Positions 1 to 8,885 of a stretch of 64,000 bases of DNA are shown here, in pieces. Position 1 is the stretch's first letter; the number at the start of each line of letters is the position of its first letter. This DNA comes from SZUA-254 sp031379665 (GTDB lineage: Bacteria > Bacteroidota > Ignavibacteria > UBA10030 > SZUA-254), in the NCBI GenBank assembly GCA_031379665.1, contig JANNFI010000004.1:1-64000 (forward strand). Direction: 5' to 3'. The translations under genes and the position numbers were made by a program. A model generated the notes under the pieces. The model was not told where the DNA came from. It searched no databases and was given only the letters and a program-made list of their open reading frames with translations.

Positions 1-100
1 GGCCTACGTTTTTATTTACTTTCCCGTTAGGGGGCTCGGGGTGTGGGGGGGGGGGGGTCTGGGGGCGGGGTTCTGGGGTGGGGGGGGGGGGAGGGTCGTC
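1..100. other. G-homopolymer-rich low-complexity contig end
   Basis: Bases ~30-95 are dominated by runs of G (one of 13 or more) with scattered T and C, unlike the balanced high-GC coding sequence that follows. The TPR reading frame continues through it but codes for glycine/tryptophan repeats. It looks like unreliable base calls at an assembly edge rather than biology, although a G-quadruplex-forming tract cannot be excluded. Confidence 0.6.
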
Positions 101-1192
101 CTCGGCGCCGCATTCGCGCTGGCGGCCGTGTCGATGGGCGCGCTCACCTGGCGGCAGACGGCCGTCTGGAGGGACAACGAGGCACTCTACACCCACGCCC
201 TTGCGGTCACGGATCGGAACCACATCGCCCACGCGAACCTCGGCGTCACCCTGGCCGACGACGGAAGGGACGCGGAGGCCATCCCGCATTTCCGCGAAGC
301 GCTCCGCATCTGGTCGCGGAATTACAAGAACGTCTCAAACCTGGCGCGGTCGCTCGGCGCTGTCGGCGAGTACGACGAGGCCCTACGCTATTACCGGACG
401 ATCCTCGCGAACGTCCGGCACCTTCCGCTCCTCTACGTGAGGGTCGGCGACGTCTTCACGGGGCTCGGGCAACCCGACAGCGCGATGGAGTATTATCGGA
501 TGGCGATCCGTCTCGATACCACGATGGTGGAGGCCAACCTCGGCATGGCCGACGTCTACTCCGGCCGGTCCGAGTTCGGGCCCGCTCGCGAATCGGTAGA
601 GAAGGTGTTCCGGGTCCAACCGGGGAGTGCGAAGGGTCACGGCATGCTCGGGATCGTCGCCGGGAGGGAGAACCGCGTCGCCGAGGCGGAGGAAGAGTTC
701 AGGAAGGCGATCGCGGCGGATCCGACGGACCCCCAGGGATACATCGATCTCGGAATCCTGATGGAGAAGTCCGGGAGGGCGGCCGAGAGCAAGGCCCTCT
801 ACGAGCGGGCCGTTGCGGTGAGCCCGCGGAACATGAACGGCCATCTCTACCTGGGGCTGGCCTACGCGAGGATGCAGGACGTGGCCGCGGCGGAACGTGA
901 GTGGATGCGGTGCGTGGAACTCCTGCCTCCGGCCGTCGAGGCCCGGATGAACCTCGCGCGGCTCTATTCGATGTCGACGCAGGGCAACAGCGATAAGGCG
1001 GCCGCCCAGTATGCCGCGGTGCTCAAGGCCGCACCGTCGAGGGCCGACGCTCACTACTTCCTCGGTGAGATCCTCTACGCCAAGGGCGACCGCGCAGGCG
1101 CGACGCAACACTTCCGGGAGGCGGTGCGGCTCGAACCGGGGTTCAGCGAAGCGGTAGCGGCGCTGCAGCGGGTCGAATCCGCCCCGAGGTAG
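2..1192 (+). CDS. C-terminal part of a membrane TPR protein (5' partial, damaged end)
   Basis: This frame is open to the left edge, so the gene is 5'-truncated; no start was chosen (GTG at 41 lies in artefact-like sequence). From about base 100 the protein has one hydrophobic segment, then a W-R-D-N-E-x-L-Y stretch followed by tandem tetratricopeptide repeats to the C-terminus (N-L-G-x-x-L and A-x-x-x-F/Y-x-x-A-L spacing). A membrane segment followed by W-x-D-x-x-x-L-Y and TPRs is typical of bacterial proteins resembling the TMTC/glycosyltransferase-TPR group, where a multi-membrane N-terminal half precedes the repeats. That half would lie outside the window. The first ~30 codons are almost all glycine and tryptophan from G runs and should not be trusted. 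Family assignment beyond TPR is inference. Confidence 0.7.
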   Translation, partial: AYVFIYFPVRGLGVWGGGGLGAGFWGGGGGRVVLGAAFALAAVSMGALTWRQTAVWRDNEALYTHALAVTDRNHIAHANLGVTLADDGRDAEAIPHFREALRIWSRNYKNVSNLARSLGAVGEYDEALRYYRTILANVRHLPLLYVRVGDVFTGLGQPDSAMEYYRMAIRLDTTMVEANLGMADVYSGRSEFGPARESVEKVFRVQPGSAKGHGMLGIVAGRENRVAEAEEEFRKAIAADPTDPQGYIDLGILMEKSGRAAESKALYERAVAVSPRNMNGHLYLGLAYARMQDVAAAEREWMRCVELLPPAVEARMNLARLYSMSTQGNSDKAAAQYAAVLKAAPSRADAHYFLGEILYAKGDRAGATQHFREAVRLEPGFSEAVAALQRVESAPR

Positions 1193-1224
1193 GTAGCGCA
1201 TCCGTTCCCCCGGAGGTCGATTCC

Positions 1225-1255
1225 TTGAATGTCTGGGGGTTTCTTAGTACATTTT
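1225..1255 (+). promoter_or_regulatory. Bacteroidota-type promoter for the histidine kinase
   Basis: TTG at 1225-1227, a 20-nt spacer, then TACATTTT at 1248-1255, matching TTTG/TAnnTTTG with one mismatch in the -7 box. The ATG at 1265 follows by nine bases, so the transcript would be leaderless or nearly so. This argues against the upstream in-frame ATG at 1229, which lies inside the promoter. Confidence 0.55.
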
Positions 1256-1264
1256 TTGACCGGT

Positions 1265-3508
1265 ATGAGGCACCTGCTCACGCGCATTAAAAATTTTTTC
1301 ACCACCATGGGACTCGTCGAACAGTCCCAGATGGTCGCCTCTACCGCGGTCGTCGTGGCGATGGGTACGATCATGATGGTCTACTTCGCCACAGGACAGC
1401 AGGTGGGCGTCTTCGGCTTCCTGAGCGTCGTCACCGTAGGTGTCCTCGGTTTCATGAGCGTCTTCTTCACGCTGAAGTACGGCCGTATGCTCGAGGAACA
1501 ACGCAAGGAACTGATGGAGCTCAATGCCATCGCCGAGGCCGTGAACCACTCCGTCGAGCTGGAATACGTGCTGCAATCCGCGCTCATCAGGGCGATGGAA
1601 CTGCTCGGCGCCGAGAGCGGCTGGATCTACCTCACCGAAAACCAGGCCCTCACCCTCAAGCATTACCACGGGACATCCGTCGAATTCTTCAATCCCGCCT
1701 TCCTCCTCAAGAAGGAGGTGCCGCTCTGGATGGAGAACCCCGTCATCCTGAACGTGGGTGACGCCCGCTTGCGCGACAGCGCCACCGACGCCCTGGCGGA
1801 GGAAGGGTACCGGGTCGTCGTGTCGATCCCGCTTCTTCGGCAGGGGATTGTCGCCGGCGTCCTGCTGATCGCCAGCACCGCGGTGGGGCTCGCGGCGGAG
1901 AAAAAAATCGCGCTGCTGCAGGCATTCGGGAACCAGGTGAGCGCGGCCCTGAACAACGCCTCACTCTATGAACAGGTGAAGAAATCGGAGCGGGAGTATG
2001 CCGACCTCTACGAGCATTCCCCCGACATGTACCACACCGTGAACTGCATCGGCATCATCGTGAGCTGCAACCTGAAGGAGAGCCAGATGCTGGGTATCCC
2101 GAAGTCGGAGATCGTCGGCCAGCCCGCGCTCGAGCTCTACCCGCCGGACCAGCACGACCAGCTCCGGACCAACCTGAGGAAAATCTTCGAGCGGGGCCAG
2201 GAGCTCCAGGGCGTCGAGGAGCGGTTGCAGCGACGGGACGGTTCGCTCATCGACGTGAGCGTCAGTTCCTCGATCGTGCACGACCCCGACGGGAAGCCCG
2301 CCCTCGCGCGGATCGTGCTGCGGGACATCACCGAGAAGAAGCGGATGGAGGCCAAGCTTCTCCAGGTCCAGAAGATTGAGAGCATCGGGAACCTGGCGGG
2401 GGGCATCGCCCACGATTTCAACAACATCCTCACCGCGATCCTCGGGTCGGCCTCCATCATGAAACGAAAGGTGAAGGATGAACCGCGCTGGCTCAAGTAC
2501 GTCGACCTTATCGAAACCACGTCGCGCCGTGGCGCTGCGATCACCCGGCAACTTCTCACGTTTGCGCGGAAAACCAACCCCCACATCCACCCGGCCGACG
2601 CCAACGCCGTGATCGAACAGACATTGCGGCTCTTCGAAGCGACGACGCCGAAGTCGCTCCACGTCAAGACGGCGCTCTGCGCCGAGCCGGTGATCGTCAA
2701 CGCCGACGAAGGGCAGCTGCAGCAGGCGATCCTCAACCTCTGTCTCAACGCCCGCGATGCGATGCCAAACGGCGGGATCCTGGTCATCACCTCCCGCCCC
2801 GTGAGCGTCGACGCGGAACGGGCGAAGCAATTCCCCGACGCAGCGCCCGGCGACTACGTGATGATCTCGGTCGCCGATTCCGGCGTCGGCATCCCGCAGG
2901 ATACCCTCGGACGCATCTACGAACCGTTCTTCACGACAAAGGAGCCGGGGAAAGGGACCGGCCTGGGGCTCTCGGTCGTCTACGGGGTCATCCGGTCGCA
3001 CAACGGGCATATCACCGTCAACAGCGAAGTCAACAGCGGCACCATCTTCACCATCTATCTCCCGCGGGTCATGAACGGAAGTCTCCCCCGGAACGTCGCC
3101 ACGTCGCAGCGGGAGGTCATCGGGGGGACGGAGAGGATTTTACTGGTGGAGGACGAAATATCCATCGGGGAGGTGGGGTCCGAAATGCTCACCGAGCTCG
3201 GATACTCCATCGACACGGCGCTCAACGGGAGGGAGGCCATCCGGAAGATCGCCGAGTCGCCGAGACCGTTCGACCTGATCATCCTGGACATGAACATGCC
3301 GAGGATGGGGGGGCGGGAAACGTTCCTCCACGTCCGGGAAATGTTTCCCGACCAGAAAATACTGGTCTGCAGCGGCTACCACGCGTCAATGCTCGACGAC
3401 GGGAAGTTCGCATCGATGGTGGACGGTTACCTCCAGAAGCCGTACGAGATCGCGGAAATCGCGGAGCGGATCCGGTCGATCCTCGACGCAGGGAAGAGAG
3501 GATCGTAG
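1265..3508 (+). CDS. Hybrid sensor histidine kinase (2 TM-GAF-PAS-HisKA-HATPase-REC)
   Basis: A 747-residue membrane hybrid kinase. Two hydrophobic segments lie at about 23-43 and 48-72, then a GAF domain (~90-235) and a PAS domain (~240-360). The HisKA motif G-I-A-H-D-F-N-N has its phospho-acceptor at His383. The HATPase has an N-box (L-N-L-C-L-N-A-R-D-A-M), G1 (D-S-G-V-G-I-P) and G2 (G-K-G-T-G-L-G-L-S). A C-terminal receiver has its acceptor Asp675 in L-D-M-N-M-P. The internal receiver implies a phosphorelay or self-modulation; no output domain or cognate regulator is adjacent. The ligand cannot be inferred. An in-frame ATG at 1229 would add 12 residues, but the promoter at 1225-1255 makes 1265 more likely. 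The RodZ-like gene starts 3 nt after the stop, suggesting co-transcription. Confidence 0.9.
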   Translation: MRHLLTRIKNFFTTMGLVEQSQMVASTAVVVAMGTIMMVYFATGQQVGVFGFLSVVTVGVLGFMSVFFTLKYGRMLEEQRKELMELNAIAEAVNHSVELEYVLQSALIRAMELLGAESGWIYLTENQALTLKHYHGTSVEFFNPAFLLKKEVPLWMENPVILNVGDARLRDSATDALAEEGYRVVVSIPLLRQGIVAGVLLIASTAVGLAAEKKIALLQAFGNQVSAALNNASLYEQVKKSEREYADLYEHSPDMYHTVNCIGIIVSCNLKESQMLGIPKSEIVGQPALELYPPDQHDQLRTNLRKIFERGQELQGVEERLQRRDGSLIDVSVSSSIVHDPDGKPALARIVLRDITEKKRMEAKLLQVQKIESIGNLAGGIAHDFNNILTAILGSASIMKRKVKDEPRWLKYVDLIETTSRRGAAITRQLLTFARKTNPHIHPADANAVIEQTLRLFEATTPKSLHVKTALCAEPVIVNADEGQLQQAILNLCLNARDAMPNGGILVITSRPVSVDAERAKQFPDAAPGDYVMISVADSGVGIPQDTLGRIYEPFFTTKEPGKGTGLGLSVVYGVIRSHNGHITVNSEVNSGTIFTIYLPRVMNGSLPRNVATSQREVIGGTERILLVEDEISIGEVGSEMLTELGYSIDTALNGREAIRKIAESPRPFDLIILDMNMPRMGGRETFLHVREMFPDQKILVCSGYHASMLDDGKFASMVDGYLQKPYEIAEIAERIRSILDAGKRGS

Positions 3509-3511
3509 GAC

Positions 3512-4318
3512 GTGGGCACCGTCGCCGATACCGGAGCGAAGCTCAAGGAAGCCCGGGTGAAGGCGGGGCGAACGCTCGAGGAGATGGCCCGCGAGACCCG
3601 GATCCACATAAAATTCCTGACTGAGCTCGAGGAGGGGCGCGATTTTTCACTGACGCCGGTCTACAGGAGGACCTTCCTGAGGACCTATGCCCGCTCCCTC
3701 GGACTCGATCCCGATGATCTTCAGAGTGCTGAAGCCGATGCTCCGCCCGAGGCAGCCCGGGTTCAGCGCCGGTCGGTCCTTGCCGACCTGCCGGACACCC
3801 CCCCGGTCGAAAAAGCGGTTGCATCCCCCGTCTCACGAAACCCGTTCGCCGAAAAATCCCAGATCAGGACGATGATGGTCGTCGTCGTGCTCCTGGTGAC
3901 CGCTCTGGTGATGTCGGTGAAATGGCTTGGGTCCGGGGAGGTCGGCGACGGGACGGTGCAACAACCGGCGGCAGGCGCGGATTCTTCGGTCGGTCCCGGA
4001 CGCATTTCTGCGATTGCCCGCGACAGCGGTGGCGCCCTGCGGGCCGGGAGGGTCGGGGCGCCCGACAGCCTGGAGCTCCACGCGACGACCGTGGAGAGCG
4101 TCTGGGTGCACGTCGTCATCGACAACGACTCTACGCTGGAATTCACCCTTCCGCCAAGGTATGCCCTCACGCTCAGGGCAAGGGACAACTTCCTCCTCGC
4201 AGTGGGAAATCCCGCGGGCCTTTCCCTGACGCTCAACGGCAGAAAGATGGACGTGTTGGGGGACGGGAACCGCCCCCGGAAGAACATCTTCCTCTCGAGA
4301 AAATCCCTTGCCGACTGA
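3512..4318 (+). CDS. RodZ-like helix-turn-helix membrane protein
   Basis: 268 residues, GTG start just downstream of the kinase stop. Residues ~8-70 form an HTH_25-type helix-turn-helix (L-K-E-A-R, then T-L-E-E-M-A, ending R-T-Y-A-R-S-L-G-L-D). A basic/proline linker leads to one transmembrane helix at ~121-137. A periplasmic beta-rich domain (~185-260) resembles DUF4115. This order is that of RodZ, which links MreB to the elongation machinery, and of related proteins in Bacteroidota. No mreB is in the window, so a role in cell shape is inferred from architecture. It lies between a sensor kinase and ligA with short gaps. Confidence 0.8.
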   Translation: MGTVADTGAKLKEARVKAGRTLEEMARETRIHIKFLTELEEGRDFSLTPVYRRTFLRTYARSLGLDPDDLQSAEADAPPEAARVQRRSVLADLPDTPPVEKAVASPVSRNPFAEKSQIRTMMVVVVLLVTALVMSVKWLGSGEVGDGTVQQPAAGADSSVGPGRISAIARDSGGALRAGRVGAPDSLELHATTVESVWVHVVIDNDSTLEFTLPPRYALTLRARDNFLLAVGNPAGLSLTLNGRKMDVLGDGNRPRKNIFLSRKSLAD

Positions 4319-4348
4319 GGGCCGTGCGATGAGACCGCCGGAACCCTC

Positions 4349-6364
4349 GTGAGCGCGATCCCGAGAGCGGCCTCGACGCGCGCGCGCGCGCTGCGTGAGG
4401 CGATCCACGGCCACGACCGGCTCTACTATATCCTCGCGGCGCCGGAGATTTCGGACGAAAAGTACGACGGCCTGATGCGGGAGCTCCAGGACCTGGAGGA
4501 GCTCCACCCGGGCCTCATCACCCCCGATTCCCCCACGCAGCGCGTCGGGGGAACGCCCGTCCGCGGGTTCCCCCCAGTCGAACACGAGATCCCGATGCTG
4601 AGCCTAGCCAACACCTACTCCGAGGAGGAGATCCGGGAGTTCGACGCGAGGGTTCGTTCGCTCCTGGGGGAGGAGAAGCCGTCCTATACCTGCGAACTGA
4701 AGTTCGACGGTGTCTCGCTCAGCCTCCGGTACGAGGGCGGCGTCCTCGTCCGGGCGGTGACGCGGGGGGACGGGGTCCGGGGGGACGACATCACGGGGAA
4801 CGCGCGGACCATCCGATCGATACCCCTGAGGCTCGGCGGCCGCATCCTGCGTTCGGGGCGGTGCGAGGTGCGGGGAGAGGTGCTGATGAACAGGGAGGAT
4901 TTCGCCTTGATGAACGAGGAGCGGATCAGCGCCGGAGAGAAACCGTTCGTCAATCCACGGAACTCCACCGCGGGGACCCTGAAGCTGCAGGACCCGCGAC
5001 TCGTTGCGGCGCGACCGCTTCAATTTTACGCCTACGCGTTCCATGGCGCGCCGTCGCGCCCCGGACATCACGCCAACCTCCGGCTCCTGCAGGACCTCGG
5101 GTTCAGGGTGGACAGCCACGCCCTCGCCGCGGATTCGATCGACGATGTCATCGCGTGTTGGCGGCGCTGGGAGACCGAACGGGAAACGCTGCCGTTCGAC
5201 GTGGACGGCGTGGTGGTGAAGATCGACTCGCTCGCGCAGCAGTCCGTGCTCGGGGCGATCGCAAAAAGTCCCCGCTGGGCGATCGCGTGCAAGTTTCGCG
5301 CGCGCAAAGGGGAGACGCTCCTTCACGACATCGTGCCGCAGGTCGGCAGGATGGGCACCGTGACGCCGGTGGCCGTCCTCGAACCGGTGTTCCTGGGCGG
5401 GACGACGATCGCACGAGCCTCGCTCTACAACGCCGACTACATCCACGAACTCGATATCAGAATCGGCGACAGGGTCGTCGTGGAGCGGGGGGGCGACGTC
5501 ATACCGAAAGTGACCGCTGTCGTGTCGGGACCGGGCCCGCGGACGGGAAAACGGTACCGGTTTCCCCGACGCTGCCCGTCGTGCGGGAAACCACTCTCCC
5601 GGCCGAAGGGGGAGGTGAACCATTACTGCGCGAACAACAGGTGTCCCGACCAGGTGACCGGCCGGATCGAACACTGGGCCTCGCGGACTGCGATGGACAT
5701 CGCGGGTCTGGGAGAATCAAACGTCGCGCGCCTGGTGGGTGGCGGCTTCGCCCGTGACGTCGCGGATCTGTACGACCTGCGTTCGCACCGCGACGCGCTG
5801 GTGGCGCTCGATCGATGGGGCGAGAAAAGCGTCGACAAGCTCCTCCAGGGCATCGACGCGAGCGCCGGCCGTTCATACCGAAGGGTCCTCTACGCCCTCG
5901 GCATCCGGCACGTCGGCGCGGGGATCGCGGGGCTGTTGGCGGCCTCCCATGGCTCGATCGACATCCTCGCGCGGGCGACGGCGGAGGAGCTCACCGCCGT
6001 GCCGCAGGTGGGTCCTCGGATAGCGGAGAGCATCGTGGAATTCTTCGGGAGCGCGGAAAATCGAAAGCTCCTGGGACGGCTGCGCGCGGCGGGACTCAAT
6101 TTCCGCAGCGAGAAGGCGGTTGTGAAAAATAATGCTATATTCAGCGGGATGACGTTCGTCGTCACGGGTACGCTCCCGGGGATGTCCCGCGACGAGGCGA
6201 AGGCCGTCATCGAGGCGCTCGGCGGTCGCGTGGTCGCCGCGGTCTCGGCGAAAGTCAGCGCGTTGATTGCGGGGGCCGAGCCGGGGTCGAAACTCGATAA
6301 AGCGCGCTCCCTCGGTCTCGATGTCTGGGACGCGGAGAAGTTCATCACGAAAACCGGACGATAA
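4349..6364 (+). CDS. ligA: NAD-dependent DNA ligase LigA
   Basis: 671 residues, the normal length for bacterial LigA, which seals nicks using NAD+ during replication and repair. The adenylation motif K-F-D-G carries the AMP-accepting Lys118. An OB-fold region follows, then a four-cysteine zinc finger (C-P-S-C ... C-x(5)-C), helix-hairpin-helix repeats (A-L-G-I-R-H-V-G and V-P-Q-V-G-P-R-I-A) and a C-terminal BRCT domain (~595-671, with V-V-T-G-T-L-P). The start is a GTG; the nearby ATG at 4329 is out of frame and stops after seven codons. It is 30 nt after the RodZ-like gene and probably in the same transcript. Confidence 0.97.
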   Translation: MSAIPRAASTRARALREAIHGHDRLYYILAAPEISDEKYDGLMRELQDLEELHPGLITPDSPTQRVGGTPVRGFPPVEHEIPMLSLANTYSEEEIREFDARVRSLLGEEKPSYTCELKFDGVSLSLRYEGGVLVRAVTRGDGVRGDDITGNARTIRSIPLRLGGRILRSGRCEVRGEVLMNREDFALMNEERISAGEKPFVNPRNSTAGTLKLQDPRLVAARPLQFYAYAFHGAPSRPGHHANLRLLQDLGFRVDSHALAADSIDDVIACWRRWETERETLPFDVDGVVVKIDSLAQQSVLGAIAKSPRWAIACKFRARKGETLLHDIVPQVGRMGTVTPVAVLEPVFLGGTTIARASLYNADYIHELDIRIGDRVVVERGGDVIPKVTAVVSGPGPRTGKRYRFPRRCPSCGKPLSRPKGEVNHYCANNRCPDQVTGRIEHWASRTAMDIAGLGESNVARLVGGGFARDVADLYDLRSHRDALVALDRWGEKSVDKLLQGIDASAGRSYRRVLYALGIRHVGAGIAGLLAASHGSIDILARATAEELTAVPQVGPRIAESIVEFFGSAENRKLLGRLRAAGLNFRSEKAVVKNNAIFSGMTFVVTGTLPGMSRDEAKAVIEALGGRVVAAVSAKVSALIAGAEPGSKLDKARSLGLDVWDAEKFITKTGR

Positions 6365-6379
6365 TTTCACGACGCTCGG

Positions 6380-6922
6380 ATGCTTGAACGGACATTTTCC
6401 CTCGTTGGCCTGCAGTTCGCCAAGTTCCAGTTCAGGAGCGATTTCGACACGCCCCAGAACATGACGAATTTCTTCACCGGTGCCCGGAACGTACTGGTCA
6501 CGATGCCGCGCGGCTACGACAACGCCGTGCACGCGGGGAACGCGCTGTACAAGTACCGCGAAGCCCTGGGCCATCTCAACCTGACGATCATCCACACCGG
6601 TACCCGCGAGACGACGCTGAGCAGTTTCCTCCACTCCCAGATCATCAGGATCACCCCGGCCGACATCAACAGGTTTTCCCTCCCTACGAAGGGCCTCATG
6701 CAGCGCGTCTTCACGAGGGAGTATGACGTTGCGCTCGACCTCAACCTTGACTTCGTTCTGCACAGTGCGTATATTTGCAAGGCCTCGCGAGCAAAGATCC
6801 GTGTGGGGTTTCAGCGGAACCCGCTGTCGGACCTCTTCTTCAACGTGAGGGTCGACCTCGCGGAGCGGCGAGCGCCGCAGTCGGCATACGAGCAGTTCGC
6901 CGCCTGTCTCATGATGTTTTGA
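6380..6922 (+). CDS. Half-length GT9/heptosyltransferase-like protein
   Basis: 180 residues. The segment N-V-L-V-T-M-P-R-G-Y-D-N-A-V resembles the N-terminal Rossmann strand and loop of family 9 glycosyltransferases (ADP-heptose:LPS heptosyltransferases), followed by alternating strands and helices (L-T-I-I-H-T-G, Y-D-V-A-L-D-L-N). Full GT9 enzymes have about 350 residues in two domains; this one ends where the nucleotide-sugar-binding C-terminal domain should begin. No frameshifted remainder follows, because the STAS gene starts 29 nt later. It may be a stand-alone domain with another role or a decayed enzyme. The first ~30 residues are not recognised. Function is uncertain. Confidence 0.6.
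   Translation: MLERTFSLVGLQFAKFQFRSDFDTPQNMTNFFTGARNVLVTMPRGYDNAVHAGNALYKYREALGHLNLTIIHTGTRETTLSSFLHSQIIRITPADINRFSLPTKGLMQRVFTREYDVALDLNLDFVLHSAYICKASRAKIRVGFQRNPLSDLFFNVRVDLAERRAPQSAYEQFAACLMMF
6747..6777 (+). promoter_or_regulatory. Promoter-like element inside the GT9-like gene
   Basis: TTG at 6747-6749, 20-nt spacer, then a perfect TATATTTG at 6770-6777, inside coding sequence. It could drive the STAS-symporter genes from about 6782 with a ~170-nt leader. The hexamer-plus-spacing match is unusual in such GC-rich sequence, but no transcript evidence exists. Confidence 0.4.
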
Positions 6923-6950
6923 CACCACACCGTCCGGCCGGAATTGAACG

Positions 6951-7286
6951 ATGAAATTCAAAGTCACCAAGAACGGCAAGAACACCATCCTCAAACTCGG
7001 GGTGAAGAAGCTCGACTCCACCGTCACCCCGGAGCTCAAGGCGGAATTCCTGATCCTCTGCAAGCCCACGGTCACCCTCAAATTGATCGTCGACCTGGAA
7101 ACGGTGGAGTTTTGCGATTCAAGCGGCCTGAGCGCCCTCCTGATCGCCGACAGGACGATGAGGGAGCACGGGGGCTCCGTTACGCTGGTCCACGTTCATA
7201 AAAAGGTGATGGACCTTATGAGCATCTCGCAGTTGGACCGGGTCTTCACCATCGAGAAAAAACTGGCCGACGCGCTCAAATCCTGA
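6951..7286 (+). CDS. STAS-domain anti-sigma factor antagonist
   Basis: 111 residues made of a single STAS domain. The family phosphorylation loop is present as D-S-S-G at 56-59 (C-D-S-S-G-L-S), in the place where SpoIIAA-type antagonists are phosphorylated on serine. Such proteins sequester anti-sigma or serine kinase partners and release a sigma factor or other target. No RsbW-type kinase or PP2C phosphatase lies nearby, so the partner is unknown. It sits 45 nt upstream of two sodium:solute symporters. STAS domains also regulate transporters, but normally those of the SulP family, not SSS. Confidence 0.85.
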   Translation: MKFKVTKNGKNTILKLGVKKLDSTVTPELKAEFLILCKPTVTLKLIVDLETVEFCDSSGLSALLIADRTMREHGGSVTLVHVHKKVMDLMSISQLDRVFTIEKKLADALKS

Positions 7287-7331
7287 GCCCCCGACCCTGA
7301 CCCCCCAAACGCACTCCCCGCGGGAATCCTG

Positions 7332-8885
7332 ATGGGATTCGGTACGCTCGACCTCATCGTCGTCGCCGGATACCTGGCCGCGGTCACCCTCCTCGGATTC
7401 TTCGCCGGCGGCAAGCAGCAAACTTCCTCCGATTACTTCCTGGGTGGAAAGGACATCCCCTGGTGGGCCGCCTGTTTCGCGATCGTCGCCACCGAGACGA
7501 GCACCCTCACCTTCATCAGTATCCCCGGTCTGGCATACCTTACGAACCTTAATTTCCTCCAGGTCGCGCTGGGGTACCTCGCTGGCCGCATCGTGGTCAG
7601 TTTCCTCTTCCTCCCCGCATATTTCAGGGGTGAGCTCTCCACAGCCTACCAGTTCCTCGGTGAAAGGTTCGGGCCCCGCGTACGGAAGGTGGCAAGTCTC
7701 ACGTTTATGTTCACCAGAATCCTCGGCGACGGCGTACGGCTCTTCGCGACGGCAATCCCGCTCGCAATTCTGCTGCGAGCGTCGCCTTCGTGGGCCTCGT
7801 GGTCGCAGGAAGGCATCTATATCGCGTCGATCCTGGTGATGGCGGTGCTCACGTTCGCCTATACGACCATCGGTGGCATCCGCGCGGTCATCTGGACCGA
7901 CGTCGTGCAGATGGTCGTCTACCTCGGCGCAGCGGTCGCGGCGGGGATGTTCCTGCTCGACCTCGTCCCCGGAGGGTGGGACGGCGCCGCCGGGATCGTT
8001 GGGCCCCTCGGGAAACTGGAGCTGTTCCGGACGGGCGCCTCGATTGTAACGGGCTCATCGGGCACGACGGGCGGATTTTTCTCGGACCCCTACACGCTCG
8101 CCGCCGGACTCGTGGGCGGACTGACCCTCTCGATGGCCTCGCACGGCACCGATCAGCTGATCGTCCAGCGGCTGCTGACGGTGAAGAACCTGGCGGGGGC
8201 GCAGCGGGCGCTCATCTGGAGCGGGGTCATTGTGATCGTCCAGTTCACCATCTTCCTCTTCGTCGGCCTCCTGCTCTTCGCGTACTACGGGGGCGCTTCG
8301 CTCGCCGACCTCGGCGTGCTGAAGGCCGACGAGATCTTCCCTAAATTCATCATCGAACGGATGCCGTCGGGGCTCTCGGGCCTGATCATCGCGGGCCTCC
8401 TCGCCGCGGCAATGTCGACGCTCTCAGGGTCGGTGAATTCACTCGCCCAGGTCACGTTGATCGACATTTACCTGCCACGGGCCGGCCGCGCGATCACCCC
8501 GGAGCGTCAGGTATCGCTCTCCAGAAAATTCACGCTCGCGTGGTCCGCGGTCCTCGTGGTCGTCGCAATCTTCTTCATCTACGCCGGGTCGAAGGCCCTC
8601 GTGGAGATCGCCCTCGGCGTCGCGTCGTTCACCTACGGCGGGCTCCTGGGGCTCTTCCTCCTCGGGAGATTGAGCCGCCGCGTCGACGAGCGGGGCGCGA
8701 TCATCGCGTTCTTCACCGGCATTGCGGTGATGGTCGGCGTCGTCTTTTCCGGGGTTGTGGGGTGGACCTGGTTCACCATCATCGGCTCGAGTGCAACCAT
8801 CATCACCGGTCTGCTGGTCGCACGGTTCGCGGCCCCGGGCGACGAGAGCAGACAAAACAAAGGGGGTCCGCATGCAGATCGCTGA
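7332..8885 (+). CDS. Sodium:solute symporter (SSS family), copy 1
   Basis: 517 residues with about 13 hydrophobic helices, the SSS/SLC5 fold. The N-terminus has G-Y-L-A-A-V-T-L-L-G, then the family stretch G-G-K-D-I-P-W-W-A-A-C-F-A-I-V-A-T-E-T-S (TM2 region, sodium-site neighbourhood) and later T-I-G-G-I-R-A-V-I-W-T-D-V-V-Q, the SSS signature. It transports a solute with Na+ across the inner membrane; the substrate (sugar, proline, carboxylate or other) cannot be read from sequence. The 3' end overlaps the next symporter gene by 14 nt, indicating translational coupling. Confidence 0.92.
   Translation: MGFGTLDLIVVAGYLAAVTLLGFFAGGKQQTSSDYFLGGKDIPWWAACFAIVATETSTLTFISIPGLAYLTNLNFLQVALGYLAGRIVVSFLFLPAYFRGELSTAYQFLGERFGPRVRKVASLTFMFTRILGDGVRLFATAIPLAILLRASPSWASWSQEGIYIASILVMAVLTFAYTTIGGIRAVIWTDVVQMVVYLGAAVAAGMFLLDLVPGGWDGAAGIVGPLGKLELFRTGASIVTGSSGTTGGFFSDPYTLAAGLVGGLTLSMASHGTDQLIVQRLLTVKNLAGAQRALIWSGVIVIVQFTIFLFVGLLLFAYYGGASLADLGVLKADEIFPKFIIERMPSGLSGLIIAGLLAAAMSTLSGSVNSLAQVTLIDIYLPRAGRAITPERQVSLSRKFTLAWSAVLVVVAIFFIYAGSKALVEIALGVASFTYGGLLGLFLLGRLSRRVDERGAIIAFFTGIAVMVGVVFSGVVGWTWFTIIGSSATIITGLLVARFAAPGDESRQNKGGPHADR

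Noticed and set aside
1229..1264. Upstream start for the histidine kinase at 1229
   Set aside because: Lies inside a good promoter match; 1265 gives the expected N-terminus.
1961..3010. 349-codon minus-strand open frame opposite the histidine kinase
   Set aside because: Histidine kinase domains on the plus strand are unmistakable.
8755..8871. N-terminal extension of the second symporter
   Set aside because: Reads the end of the first symporter out of frame; a ribosome site precedes 8872.
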